The position numbers and the translations under genes are program-made. DNA of 5,893 nucleotides, from contig DAOVIU010000094.1 in assembly GCA_030673585.1 (NCBI GenBank), positions 1 to 5,893 of the forward strand. The letters are read 5' to 3'. The DNA is from Pseudomonadota bacterium (GTDB lineage: Bacteria; Desulfobacterota; BSN033; G020346125). The notes below the pieces were generated by a model. It was not told the origin of the DNA and made no database searches. It saw nothing but the letters and a program-made list of their open reading frames with translations. Positions 1-5,893 of this stretch are shown in pieces (the first letter of the stretch is position 1; each line of letters begins with the position of its first letter).

Positions 1-2408
1 AAGAGCTTCACCTCCGTTGAAAGGGACTCCAAGAGCTCATACATTTCGCTTCTTCGAACCTTCCCCTTGGAATCCAATCTTCGGTTAATCTCCCTGAGAG
101 CCTCCTCGGCCTCTCTCCTTCCGCTGATGAGCTTCTTCCTGTTTTTATCCGAGAGCGAAAGCCGTTGGCAAACATCCGAGGCCTCCCCCTCCGTAAGGGA
201 ATCCATGAGGCCATAAAAATAGATCTGCCACCTTTCGCACTCCCCCTTCAAAAAGAGCAAGTCGTACCACGATATCACGTTCTTTATGCTCTCCAGGAGT
301 TTCTCAGTTTCCTTCTCCCAGGGGATTCCGATGTGGATAGACTTCAGCAGGTCCAGGCCTCCCATCCTTCGGAGGATGGGGATTGGATCCTCCTCGTTAA
401 GGATGAGCACTAGCTCGGCAAAGATCCTGCGCCCCGAAAGGCGATCCAGGAATCCCGCCTCCACCGCATTCTTGACCAGATTCTGGGTTTGCTTCCCCAG
501 TTGGAAGCCAAATCGCTGCTCAAAGCGAATGGCCCGGAAAACCCTCGTTGGGTCTTCAACGAAACTCAGGTTATGGAGCACCCGGATAACCTTCTCCTTA
601 ATATCCCTCTGCGCGCCGAAGAAATCGACCAGTTCCCCGAAATGTTCCGCGTTCAATTTAATGGCCAGGGTATTGATGGTGAAGTCCCTTCGGTACAAGT
701 CCCTCTTGATGGAACTCGTCTCCACCGTCGGAAGAGCAGCGGGAGAATCATAGTATTCTAACCGAGCCGTAGCGATATCCACTTTCAGGTTGTCCGCTAA
801 TCGGAGAACAGCCGTTCCAAACCGCCGGTTAGCCCTGATTTTACATGGATGCTCCTTGGCAAAATATTCGGCGAACTGGATACCGTCCCCCTCTACCACG
901 ATGTCCACGTCTAAGTTATGATTCCTCAGCAAAAGGTCCCTGACGAACCCCCCCACCGCATACACGGAGCAGTGCAACTCGTCCCCGACCCTGCCGAACT
1001 CTCGGAGAATGCTTTGAACCTTCGGGGGAAGCCTCTCCTCCATCAATTTCGTGATCATCTTCTTCCTGGCATACAGTTTGTGAACCTCAAGGGGGGACGG
1101 GAAATCGGATCGACTTGCCAAATCCTCCCCAATGGCCCTCAAGACGTCCGTCCGAGTGATGGCCCCCACAAGCTCCCCCCCTTCCATTACGGGCAAGAAC
1201 CGTTGGTTGTTGCCCACGATGAGACATTGAATTTTACTCAGGGGGGTCGCCATATCGGCCACCGAAAATTCCGTACTCATATACTCGCTGATCTGACGAT
1301 CTCCAAGCCCGTGGAATGTAGCCTTTTCGATGATTTGCCTGGATATGAGCCCAACCACCTTATCTCCCCTCATCACCGGCAGTACGTTGATATTGTACCG
1401 GGTGAGGAGTTCCCCCGCTTCGGATAACCTTCTCTCGGCCAGGATGGTTTTTACCGGAAAGGTCATGAGGTCTTTGGCGAATTTCCTCGGTTTAACGGTC
1501 TCCTGGAGCACTTTCACCAATTTCTCCCCGCACTGGATCAATGTCAGATCCTTCACGGTGGCCGAAGCGGCCGTCGCATGCCCGCCTCCTCCAAACTCCA
1601 ATAGGACTTCCGCTACGTTTGCCTCCTCGATACGGCTTCGTCCTATTATGTGGACCCGGTCCTCCATCCGGACGAGGGCAAAGAGCACATCCAAATTTTC
1701 CATATCCTTTAACTTATGGACGAGGATGGCGATATCACCGTCGTATCGATCCGCCGACGCCATGGCGATAACCACATCGACGCCGTGTATGTTGTAATTG
1801 GTAGCCGATTGGATCAGGTCATTGAGGAGAAAAACCTGTTCCGCCGTTAGCTCTTTGGTCACCATATCCGATATCACGTTGAGACTTGCCCCATTTGACA
1901 GCAGATACGCGGCGGCATGGAAATCGTCCTCCGTTGTCGAGGAAAAGGTGAGAGAACCCGTATCCTCGTAGATCCCCAACATCATTACCGTGGCCTCATC
2001 GTGGGTTATTTCCATACCCTTATCCCTGAGAATTCCCAGGAGCAGGGTAATGGCCGCTCCAACTTCTTTCACCACCTCAACCGAACCCATAATGTCCTCC
2101 GATGAGGGAGGATGGTGGTCGTATACGTGGATATCCAATCCGGGCTTCTTTACTATTTGTGCGAATTTCCCGATTCGGCTTATCTGGCGCGTATCGACCA
2201 AGACAAGACGGGTGATGCGATCCAAATCCACGTTTTTCATCCGTTCGGCCTCGAATACGTAAATGGTGGACCGAACGAAAAAATCCCTTAAGCTCCCCTC
2301 CTGGGAACCAGGGAATACCAGAATCGCCTCGGGATAGAGCTTCTTAGCCGCTAGCATGCAAGCCAAGGCGTCGAAGTCGGCATTGATGTGGGTAGTAATG
2401 ACCTCCAT
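1..2408 (-). CDS. DHH phosphoesterase-CBS-CBS-tRNA nucleotidyltransferase (class II poly A polymerase/CCA family) fusion, C-terminus cut off
   Basis: Cytoplasmic enzyme predicted to add C and/or A to tRNA 3' ends. About 802 residues are visible and the frame is still open at base 1. Domains: DHH phosphoesterase (about 1-300) with its metal-binding pattern intact (H7, D11, D13, D72, DHH 97-99, D149) and a DHHA1 GGGGH box at 273-277; two CBS domains (about 309-365 and 372-427); nucleotidyltransferase head from about 480 with GGFVRD 486-491, catalytic DxD at D500/D502, RRDFTIN 573-579 and the nucleotide-selecting EDPTR 618-622. The family usually runs some tens of residues longer. Similar fusions occur in Aquificota and Deltaproteobacteria, where CCA addition can be split between CC- and A-adding enzymes; the specificity here cannot be read with confidence. 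The start is uncertain: ATG at 2408 has GAGA six bases upstream and gives the usual MEVITTHxNADFD beginning; ATG at 2414 (two residues longer) is in frame but lacks a spaced ribosome site. It is last of the visible operon genes. Confidence 0.9.
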   Translation of the reverse strand, partial: MEVITTHINADFDALACMLAAKKLYPEAILVFPGSQEGSLRDFFVRSTIYVFEAERMKNVDLDRITRLVLVDTRQISRIGKFAQIVKKPGLDIHVYDHHPPSSEDIMGSVEVVKEVGAAITLLLGILRDKGMEITHDEATVMMLGIYEDTGSLTFSSTTEDDFHAAAYLLSNGASLNVISDMVTKELTAEQVFLLNDLIQSATNYNIHGVDVVIAMASADRYDGDIAILVHKLKDMENLDVLFALVRMEDRVHIIGRSRIEEANVAEVLLEFGGGGHATAASATVKDLTLIQCGEKLVKVLQETVKPRKFAKDLMTFPVKTILAERRLSEAGELLTRYNINVLPVMRGDKVVGLISRQIIEKATFHGLGDRQISEYMSTEFSVADMATPLSKIQCLIVGNNQRFLPVMEGGELVGAITRTDVLRAIGEDLASRSDFPSPLEVHKLYARKKMITKLMEERLPPKVQSILREFGRVGDELHCSVYAVGGFVRDLLLRNHNLDVDIVVEGDGIQFAEYFAKEHPCKIRANRRFGTAVLRLADNLKVDIATARLEYYDSPAALPTVETSSIKRDLYRRDFTINTLAIKLNAEHFGELVDFFGAQRDIKEKVIRVLHNLSFVEDPTRVFRAIRFEQRFGFQLGKQTQNLVKNAVEAGFLDRLSGRRIFAELVLILNEEDPIPILRRMGGLDLLKSIHIGIPWEKETEKLLESIKNVISWYDLLFLKGECERWQIYFYGLMDSLTEGEASDVCQRLSLSDKNRKKLISGRREAEEALREINRRLDSKGKVRRSEMYELLESLSTEVKL

Positions 2409-2458
2409 TGTCATTCTCAAGGCACGGATGTATCCCTGGCTCCTTAGCGAATGAGGGT

Positions 2459-3346
2459 CTACGATCTGGGATGGTATCGAGCATGCACCTTCTTCAACCT
2501 CTCACGGGTCACGTGGGTATAGATCTGGGTGGTCGAGATGTCGACACGCACGAGCAAACTCTGGATTGATCGCAAATCCGCCCCACCTTCCAGGAGATGA
2601 CTCGCGAAGGAATGCCTGAGGATGTGGGGGGAGATGTTCTTCCTGATTCCGGCCATGAGACCGTATTTCTTAATGATCTTCCAAAAACCCTGGCGGGACA
2701 TTCCCTTCCCCCACTGGCTTACGAAGACATGGGTATTCTGCTTGTTCGCAAGGAGCCTCTTGCGGGACTCCTCCAGATACCGCCTTAGCCAATGCAGGGC
2801 CTCCTGGCCCATGGGAACAACCCTCTGCCTGTCTCCCTTGCCCAGGACAATCAGATATCCTGCCTCCAAGTTGACATTATTGAGGACCAAATGAACCAAC
2901 TCGGATACCCTCAATCCTGTCGCGTACAACAATTCCAACATGGCCTTATCCCTTATCCCAATGGGATTTGAGGGGTTGGGTTGATTGAGCAGTGACTCGA
3001 CCTCGCCCAGCGAAAGCACTTCCGGCAGGGAACGGGTCGTCCTGGGTGATTCCATATCCTCCAATGGATTTCCCTGGAGCGCCCCCTCATCGGCCAACCA
3101 TCGATAGAATCCTCGCAAAACGGAAACGGACCTGGCAACCGTTTTGGCCGAGAGACCTTGTTTCCATAAGGAGAGGAGGTATGCCATCACCTCCATCTTC
3201 GACGACTTTCCGATTTCGGTGATTCCCAATTCTCCCAAGAAGTTCGTGTATCGAACCAGATCGCCGCTGTATGAATCGAGAGTGTTTCTCGACAATCCCT
3301 TCTCTACGGCTGTGTAGTTCATATAGCTATCGATCGATCTCTCCAT
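2459..3346 (-). CDS. XerC/XerD-type tyrosine recombinase with His-to-Arg change in the catalytic set
   Basis: Site-specific recombinase of 295 residues, nearly the length of E. coli XerD (298), predicted to resolve chromosome dimers at dif with a second Xer partner and FtsK. Residues 1-90 form the SAM-like core-binding domain, and the catalytic domain follows. Active-site residues align without gaps to XerD: R146 (ATGLRVSEL), K170 (GKGDRQR), H241 and R244 (SPHILRHSF), and the nucleophile Y276 (STTQIYTHV). The position matching XerD H270 is R267: the usual LGH box reads LVR. The spacings R244-267 and 267-Y276 (23 and 9) equal those of XerD, so this is substitution, not a gap. The start ATG at 3346 has AAGG six bases upstream. 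It lies 30 bases after dut and 44-50 bases before the nucleotidyltransferase fusion, with no phage or integron genes beside it, which favours a chromosomal Xer over a mobile integrase. XerC versus XerD cannot be decided by eye. Confidence 0.92.
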   Translation of the reverse strand: MERSIDSYMNYTAVEKGLSRNTLDSYSGDLVRYTNFLGELGITEIGKSSKMEVMAYLLSLWKQGLSAKTVARSVSVLRGFYRWLADEGALQGNPLEDMESPRTTRSLPEVLSLGEVESLLNQPNPSNPIGIRDKAMLELLYATGLRVSELVHLVLNNVNLEAGYLIVLGKGDRQRVVPMGQEALHWLRRYLEESRKRLLANKQNTHVFVSQWGKGMSRQGFWKIIKKYGLMAGIRKNISPHILRHSFASHLLEGGADLRSIQSLLVRVDISTTQIYTHVTRERLKKVHARYHPRS

Positions 3347-3352
3347 GAATGG

Positions 3353-3356
3353 CCTT
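3353..3356 (-). promoter_or_regulatory. Ribosome binding site of the Xer recombinase
   Basis: The minus strand reads GAGAAGGCCATTC before the ATG at 3346; AAGG is spaced six bases from the start, supporting this ATG. It lies in the 30-base gap after dut. Confidence 0.6.
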
Positions 3357-3376
3357 CTCTGTTTTTTCAGCTGCCT

Positions 3377-3838
3377 TTAAGAACCGGTATGGCCGAAGCC
3401 GCCCTCTTGCCTATCGCTCGTGGGCAGTTCGTCTACCTCCTCCAATTCCGCCCTGTATACCTTGGATAGGACAAGCTGGGCGATACGCTCTCCGTTTCTA
3501 ATGGCGACGGGTTTTTCGCCATGGTTAATCATGAGAATCCCGACTTCCCCTCGATAGTCGGCATCGATGGTTCCAGGAGTATTGACCAGCGTCAACCCGT
3601 CCCTCACGGCCAGACCGCTGCGAGGCCTGACCTGAATTTCAAAGCCCTCGGGAATTGCCACGGTCAGTCCCGTGGGGATTAACAGTCTTTGCCCCGGGCC
3701 GATGAGCACGTCCTTATCCAGAAAGGCGCAGACGTCCAGTCCCGCGGCGTGTTCGGTCATATATGTTGGCAAAGGGCCCTTCTCGTTGCCCTTGAGCCTT
3801 TTGATCTTGATTCTTACACTGCAGGGCCCCTCTTCCAT
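3377..3838 (-). CDS. dut: Deoxyuridine 5'-triphosphate nucleotidohydrolase (dUTPase)
   Basis: Hydrolyses dUTP to dUMP and pyrophosphate, limiting uracil in DNA and supplying dUMP for thymidylate synthesis; the family is a cytoplasmic homotrimer. The protein is 153 residues, normal for the trimeric family, and all five motifs are present: I AAGLDVCAF (31-39), II PRSGLA (72-77), III GTIDADYRGEV (89-99, with D92 the expected water-activating Asp), IV GERIAQLVL (116-124), and V RQEGGFGHTGS (143-153), the glycine-rich C-terminal arm that closes over a neighbouring active site. The start ATG at 3838 is supported by GGGAGG seven bases upstream, in the 12-base gap after the M16 peptidase stop, so translation of the two genes is probably linked. 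The N-terminus is a few residues longer than the commonest form. Nothing is missing or unusual. Confidence 0.98.
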   Translation of the reverse strand: MEEGPCSVRIKIKRLKGNEKGPLPTYMTEHAAGLDVCAFLDKDVLIGPGQRLLIPTGLTVAIPEGFEIQVRPRSGLAVRDGLTLVNTPGTIDADYRGEVGILMINHGEKPVAIRNGERIAQLVLSKVYRAELEEVDELPTSDRQEGGFGHTGS

Positions 3839-3844
3839 AGCTCG

Positions 3845-3850
3845 TCCTCC
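3845..3850 (-). promoter_or_regulatory. Ribosome binding site of dut
   Basis: GGGAGG on the minus strand, six to seven bases before the dut ATG at 3838 and directly after the stop codon of the M16 peptidase. It is the strongest Shine-Dalgarno match in the window and fixes the dut start. Confidence 0.75.
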
Positions 3851-5110
3851 CTACCGGAAGCTCAACAGGTCCCAAGAGAGCTCCGTTTTGTCGATGGGGC
3901 CCAAAACCGTTAGACAGAATGATTCCTCTCGAAAAAAGTCCTGAGCCAGTTGATTCAGCTCTTCCGAGGTGACCCCACCAATACCTTGGATAACTTCCTC
4001 AACGGGGATGTACTCCCCGAAGTAGATCTCGTTCTGAGCCAAGCGAGTCATCCAGCTATCCGAACTCTCCAGGGAGAGAAGTAAATTTCCCTTGAGTTGC
4101 TCTTTTGTCCGCCTCAGCTCTTCCCCACGAACCTTCTCCTTTCGTAATCTATCGAACTGATCTATTATCAGCCGAATGACCTCCTTCAACGACCCCTTCC
4201 CAGTCCCAGCGTATACCACCAGTTGGCCGACATCGAAATAGGTCGGCCTATAGGAATATATGGAGTAGGCGAGCCCCCTCTTCTCCCGGATTTCCTGAAA
4301 GAGATAGGAACTCATGCCCCTGCCCAGTAAGGTATTCAGGACGTACCCTGCATATCTCATGGAATGGGTCTGGGAAATGCCTCTGGTGCCCAAACACAGG
4401 TGAACCTGCTCCAAATCCCTTGGAAACACGCTAACCATGGGATTGGGCTCGGGGAATTTTCTCTTCCTCACTTCCACCCTCTCGCGTAATCCCCCGAATG
4501 TATGCTCGATCTGCTGGATCACCTTCTCGTAGTCAAAGCTGCCAGCAACGGATATGACGAGGTGGTTAGCCCTGTAGTGATCATCGAAGTATCGGCAAAT
4601 GGTCTCACGATCGAAGGAGTTTACCCGCTCCTTTTCCCCCAAGATGGGGTAGCCCAGGGAATATCCCTTCCAGAAGACCTGATTGAATAGGTCATGGATG
4701 TAGTCATCAGGCGTATCCTCCACCATCTTAATCTCCTGGAGGACTACATTCCTTTCCCGTGCGATCTCATTGAGGTCAAAGATAGAGTTCAGAAAGATAT
4801 CTGAGAGGAGTTCGATGGCAAGGGGCCAATGCTGATCCAACACCTTTGCGTGAAAACAGGTATATTCCTTTTCCGTAAACCCATTGAGGATCCCCCCCAC
4901 CGAGTCGATCTCCTTGGCTATATCATAGGCGGTTCGACTCTTCGTCCCCTTGAAAACCAGGTGCTCGATGAAGTGGGAAATTCCGTTTTCCTCGGAATCC
5001 TCGTCTCGCGACCCCGAAATGATCCACATTCCGATGGAAAATGACCTGATGGAGGGGATATTCTCCGCTACAACGCGGATTCCGTTTTTCAGGATCGTCC
5101 TTTGATACAT
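3851..5110 (-). CDS. M16 family zinc metallopeptidase (processing-protease type)
   Basis: Predicted zinc protease of the pitrilysin / mitochondrial-processing-peptidase-beta group, 419 residues, the normal single-unit length for the bacterial genes next to pnp. The inverted zinc motif HFIEH is at 46-50 (H46, catalytic E49, H50), followed by FKGT; the third ligand E126 (VVLQEIKM) lies 76 residues after H50, as in active members. The second half has the RGLAYS segment (278-283) typical of the M16 C-terminal domain that helps bind substrate. No signal peptide or membrane segment is seen, so a cytoplasmic location is likely. Natural substrates of this bacterial group are poorly known. The start ATG at 5110 gives the typical MYQRTILKNGIRVV beginning; AGGAA directly precedes it with very short spacing and sits in a small palindrome. 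It lies between pnp (37-base gap) and dut (12-base gap). The same order occurs in many bacteria, for example mlpA/ymxG downstream of pnpA in Bacillus. Confidence 0.95.
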   Translation of the reverse strand: MYQRTILKNGIRVVAENIPSIRSFSIGMWIISGSRDEDSEENGISHFIEHLVFKGTKSRTAYDIAKEIDSVGGILNGFTEKEYTCFHAKVLDQHWPLAIELLSDIFLNSIFDLNEIARERNVVLQEIKMVEDTPDDYIHDLFNQVFWKGYSLGYPILGEKERVNSFDRETICRYFDDHYRANHLVISVAGSFDYEKVIQQIEHTFGGLRERVEVRKRKFPEPNPMVSVFPRDLEQVHLCLGTRGISQTHSMRYAGYVLNTLLGRGMSSYLFQEIREKRGLAYSIYSYRPTYFDVGQLVVYAGTGKGSLKEVIRLIIDQFDRLRKEKVRGEELRRTKEQLKGNLLLSLESSDSWMTRLAQNEIYFGEYIPVEEVIQGIGGVTSEELNQLAQDFFREESFCLTVLGPIDKTELSWDLLSFR

Positions 5111-5123
5111 TTCCTGTCAGGAA
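5111..5123. promoter_or_regulatory. 13-base palindrome covering the M16 peptidase ribosome site
   Basis: TTCCTG-T-CAGGAA is a perfect inverted repeat around one central base, ending directly against the M16 ATG at 5110. On the minus strand its right arm supplies AGGAA, the only Shine-Dalgarno-like sequence near that start, and its centre contains the TGA that would end pnp if the upstream duplication were absent. It could form a short hairpin that modulates translation, but the stem is weak and the role is inferred only. Confidence 0.35.
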
Positions 5124-5147
5124 TTCTTATCCTTAAACAACCCCTTA

Positions 5148-5893
5148 TCATATCCCTGTTTTAATGCCGCCTTGCGGCTCATTTCCCTGTTTTAATGCCG
5201 CCTTGCGGCTCAGTCGAATCCGGCCATTGGGCTCGATCCCGAGCACCTTCACCAGCACTTCGTCGCCCTCTTTCAGGATATCCGAGACGCTCTTCACCCG
5301 TTCCTCGGCCAACTGCGAGATGTGAATCAACCCATCAACCCCCGAAAAGAGCTCCACAATGGCGCCGAAGTCCAACACCCGCTTCACCTGGCCCAAATAG
5401 AGCCCGCCTACTTCCACTTCTTGGATGAGTTTCTTGATGATCGCTATGGCCTCCTCGATGGCCTCATTGTTCGGTGACGCGATCTTAACCAACCCCGGAT
5501 CCTCAATTTCAATCTTAACCCCGGTCTGGTCAACGATACTCCGGATGTTCTTACCTCCAGGACCAATGATATCCCGAATCTTGTCCGGTTTTACCTCCAG
5601 GGTGATGATCCTCGGGGCGTGCTGGGAAAGATCCTTCCTTGGTTCTGGAATCGTCTCCCGCATCTTCTTTAAGATGTGGAGTCTTCCTTCCTTGGCCTGG
5701 TATAATACCTCCCTCAGCAATTCCCTAGTCAGACCTGGCCCCTTGATGTCCATTTGCAAGGCAGTGATTCCCTCCTGCGTTCCGGCAACCTTAAAATCCA
5801 TATCGCCGATGTGATCCTCGTCTCCCAAAATATCGGACAGGATAGCCACCTTCTCCCCTTCCTTGACCAACCCCATGGCTATCCCTGCAACGG
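5148..5893 (-). CDS. pnp: Polynucleotide phosphorylase, C-terminal third, with frame-shifted tail
   Basis: 3'-5' exoribonuclease and polymerase using phosphate; a trimer in RNA turnover, often with degradosome partners. About 248 codons are visible; the N-terminus lies beyond the right edge (whole proteins are about 700 residues). Numbering from the internal Met at 5876, the second RNase PH core ends with [11 protein letters not shown] (19-29), holding D21, D27 and K29, which match E. coli D486, D492 and K494. A KH domain (about 90-150) has GPGG at 105-108, and an S1 domain spans about 156-226. The last residues are odd: SRKAALKQG (223-231) is followed by EPQGGIKTG (233-241), which is the same DNA segment read again in another frame because of a 31-base tandem duplication. 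Without it, the frame would read on as [13 protein letters not shown] and stop at 5117, six bases before the M16 gene. Core, KH and S1 appear intact, so the enzyme is probably functional. Confidence 0.97.
   Translation of the reverse strand, partial: VAGIAMGLVKEGEKVAILSDILGDEDHIGDMDFKVAGTQEGITALQMDIKGPGLTRELLREVLYQAKEGRLHILKKMRETIPEPRKDLSQHAPRIITLEVKPDKIRDIIGPGGKNIRSIVDQTGVKIEIEDPGLVKIASPNNEAIEEAIAIIKKLIQEVEVGGLYLGQVKRVLDFGAIVELFSGVDGLIHISQLAEERVKSVSDILKEGDEVLVKVLGIEPNGRIRLSRKAALKQGNEPQGGIKTGI
5153..5212. repeat. Tandem direct repeat, two identical 29-base copies with a 31-base period
   Basis: Copies at 5153-5181 and 5184-5212 are identical over 29 bases, with two bases between them. Each begins TCCCTGTTTTAATG on the plus strand and contains the inverted repeat GCCGC-CTT-GCGGC (5166-5178 and 5197-5209). 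The repeat lies in the last codons of pnp. As 31 is not a multiple of three, the two copies are read in different frames. There are only two copies, so this is a local duplication rather than a CRISPR or satellite array. Confidence 0.95.

Noticed and set aside
948..954. Run of seven C within the NTase GGFVRD motif as a possible frameshift
   Set aside because: The frame reads correctly through VGGFVRD and on to DxD and RRDFTIN with expected spacing, so the run is correct as given.
165..2262. Several plus-strand open frames of 60-170 codons opposite the nucleotidyltransferase fusion
   Set aside because: They lie antisense to a continuous minus-strand frame with clear domains, and their translations are rich in Ser, Arg and Pro with no recognisable motif.
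2440..2446. TAAGGAG (minus strand) between xer and the nucleotidyltransferase as a ribosome site for a small or longer-start gene
   Set aside because: No start codon in the right frame lies 5-12 bases downstream; the next GTG is out of frame and the in-frame ATGs are 25 or more bases away.
2953..3222. Minus- and plus-strand frames inside the Xer gene
   Set aside because: Out-of-frame shadows of a well-supported recombinase; no ribosome site or family features.
5153..5212. Start of a CRISPR array or rho-independent terminator
   Set aside because: Only two copies with a two-base gap, so no spacer; the hairpins are not followed by a T-run on the minus strand, and the copies are within the pnp coding frame.
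5195..5814. Plus-strand frames of 77 and 129 codons opposite pnp
   Set aside because: Antisense to conserved KH, S1 and core regions of PNPase; composition is that of a shadow.

Overview
The window holds five co-oriented genes on the minus strand, tightly packed, with no gene supported on the plus strand. In transcription order (right to left) they are: the C-terminal third of polynucleotide phosphorylase (pnp, cut by the right edge); an M16 zinc metallopeptidase of the processing-protease type; dUTPase (dut); a XerC/XerD-type tyrosine recombinase; and a large DHH-CBS-CBS-tRNA nucleotidyltransferase fusion whose C-terminus is cut by the left edge. Gaps between genes are about 37, 12, 30 and 44-50 bases. 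No internal promoter or intrinsic terminator is evident, so the five probably form one operon.

The pnp / M16 peptidase / dut order, and the fusion of a DHH phosphoesterase plus CBS pair to a class II nucleotidyltransferase, suggest a Gram-negative or deep-branching bacterium, such as Desulfobacterota/Deltaproteobacteria, Thermodesulfobacteria-like or Aquificota-like lineages. This is an inference from gene content; there is no rRNA or other marker that fixes taxonomy. Base composition is moderate and similar across the genes, and nothing looks like a mobile island.

The genes are housekeeping. Two act on RNA 3' ends (PNPase; the CCA/A-adding-type nucleotidyltransferase). Two act on DNA integrity (dUTPase keeps uracil out of DNA; Xer recombinase resolves chromosome dimers). 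The M16 peptidase is the usual companion of pnp and dut.

I see no new multi-gene system here. Two details deserve a second look. First, a near-exact 31-base tandem duplication at the 3' end of pnp is not a multiple of three; it changes the reading frame and replaces the apparent ancestral tail with a frame-shifted copy and an earlier stop. Second, the Xer recombinase has Gly-His replaced by Val-Arg at the conserved LGH box, so the catalytic His (E. coli XerD H270 equivalent) is Arg, while the other five active-site residues are intact.
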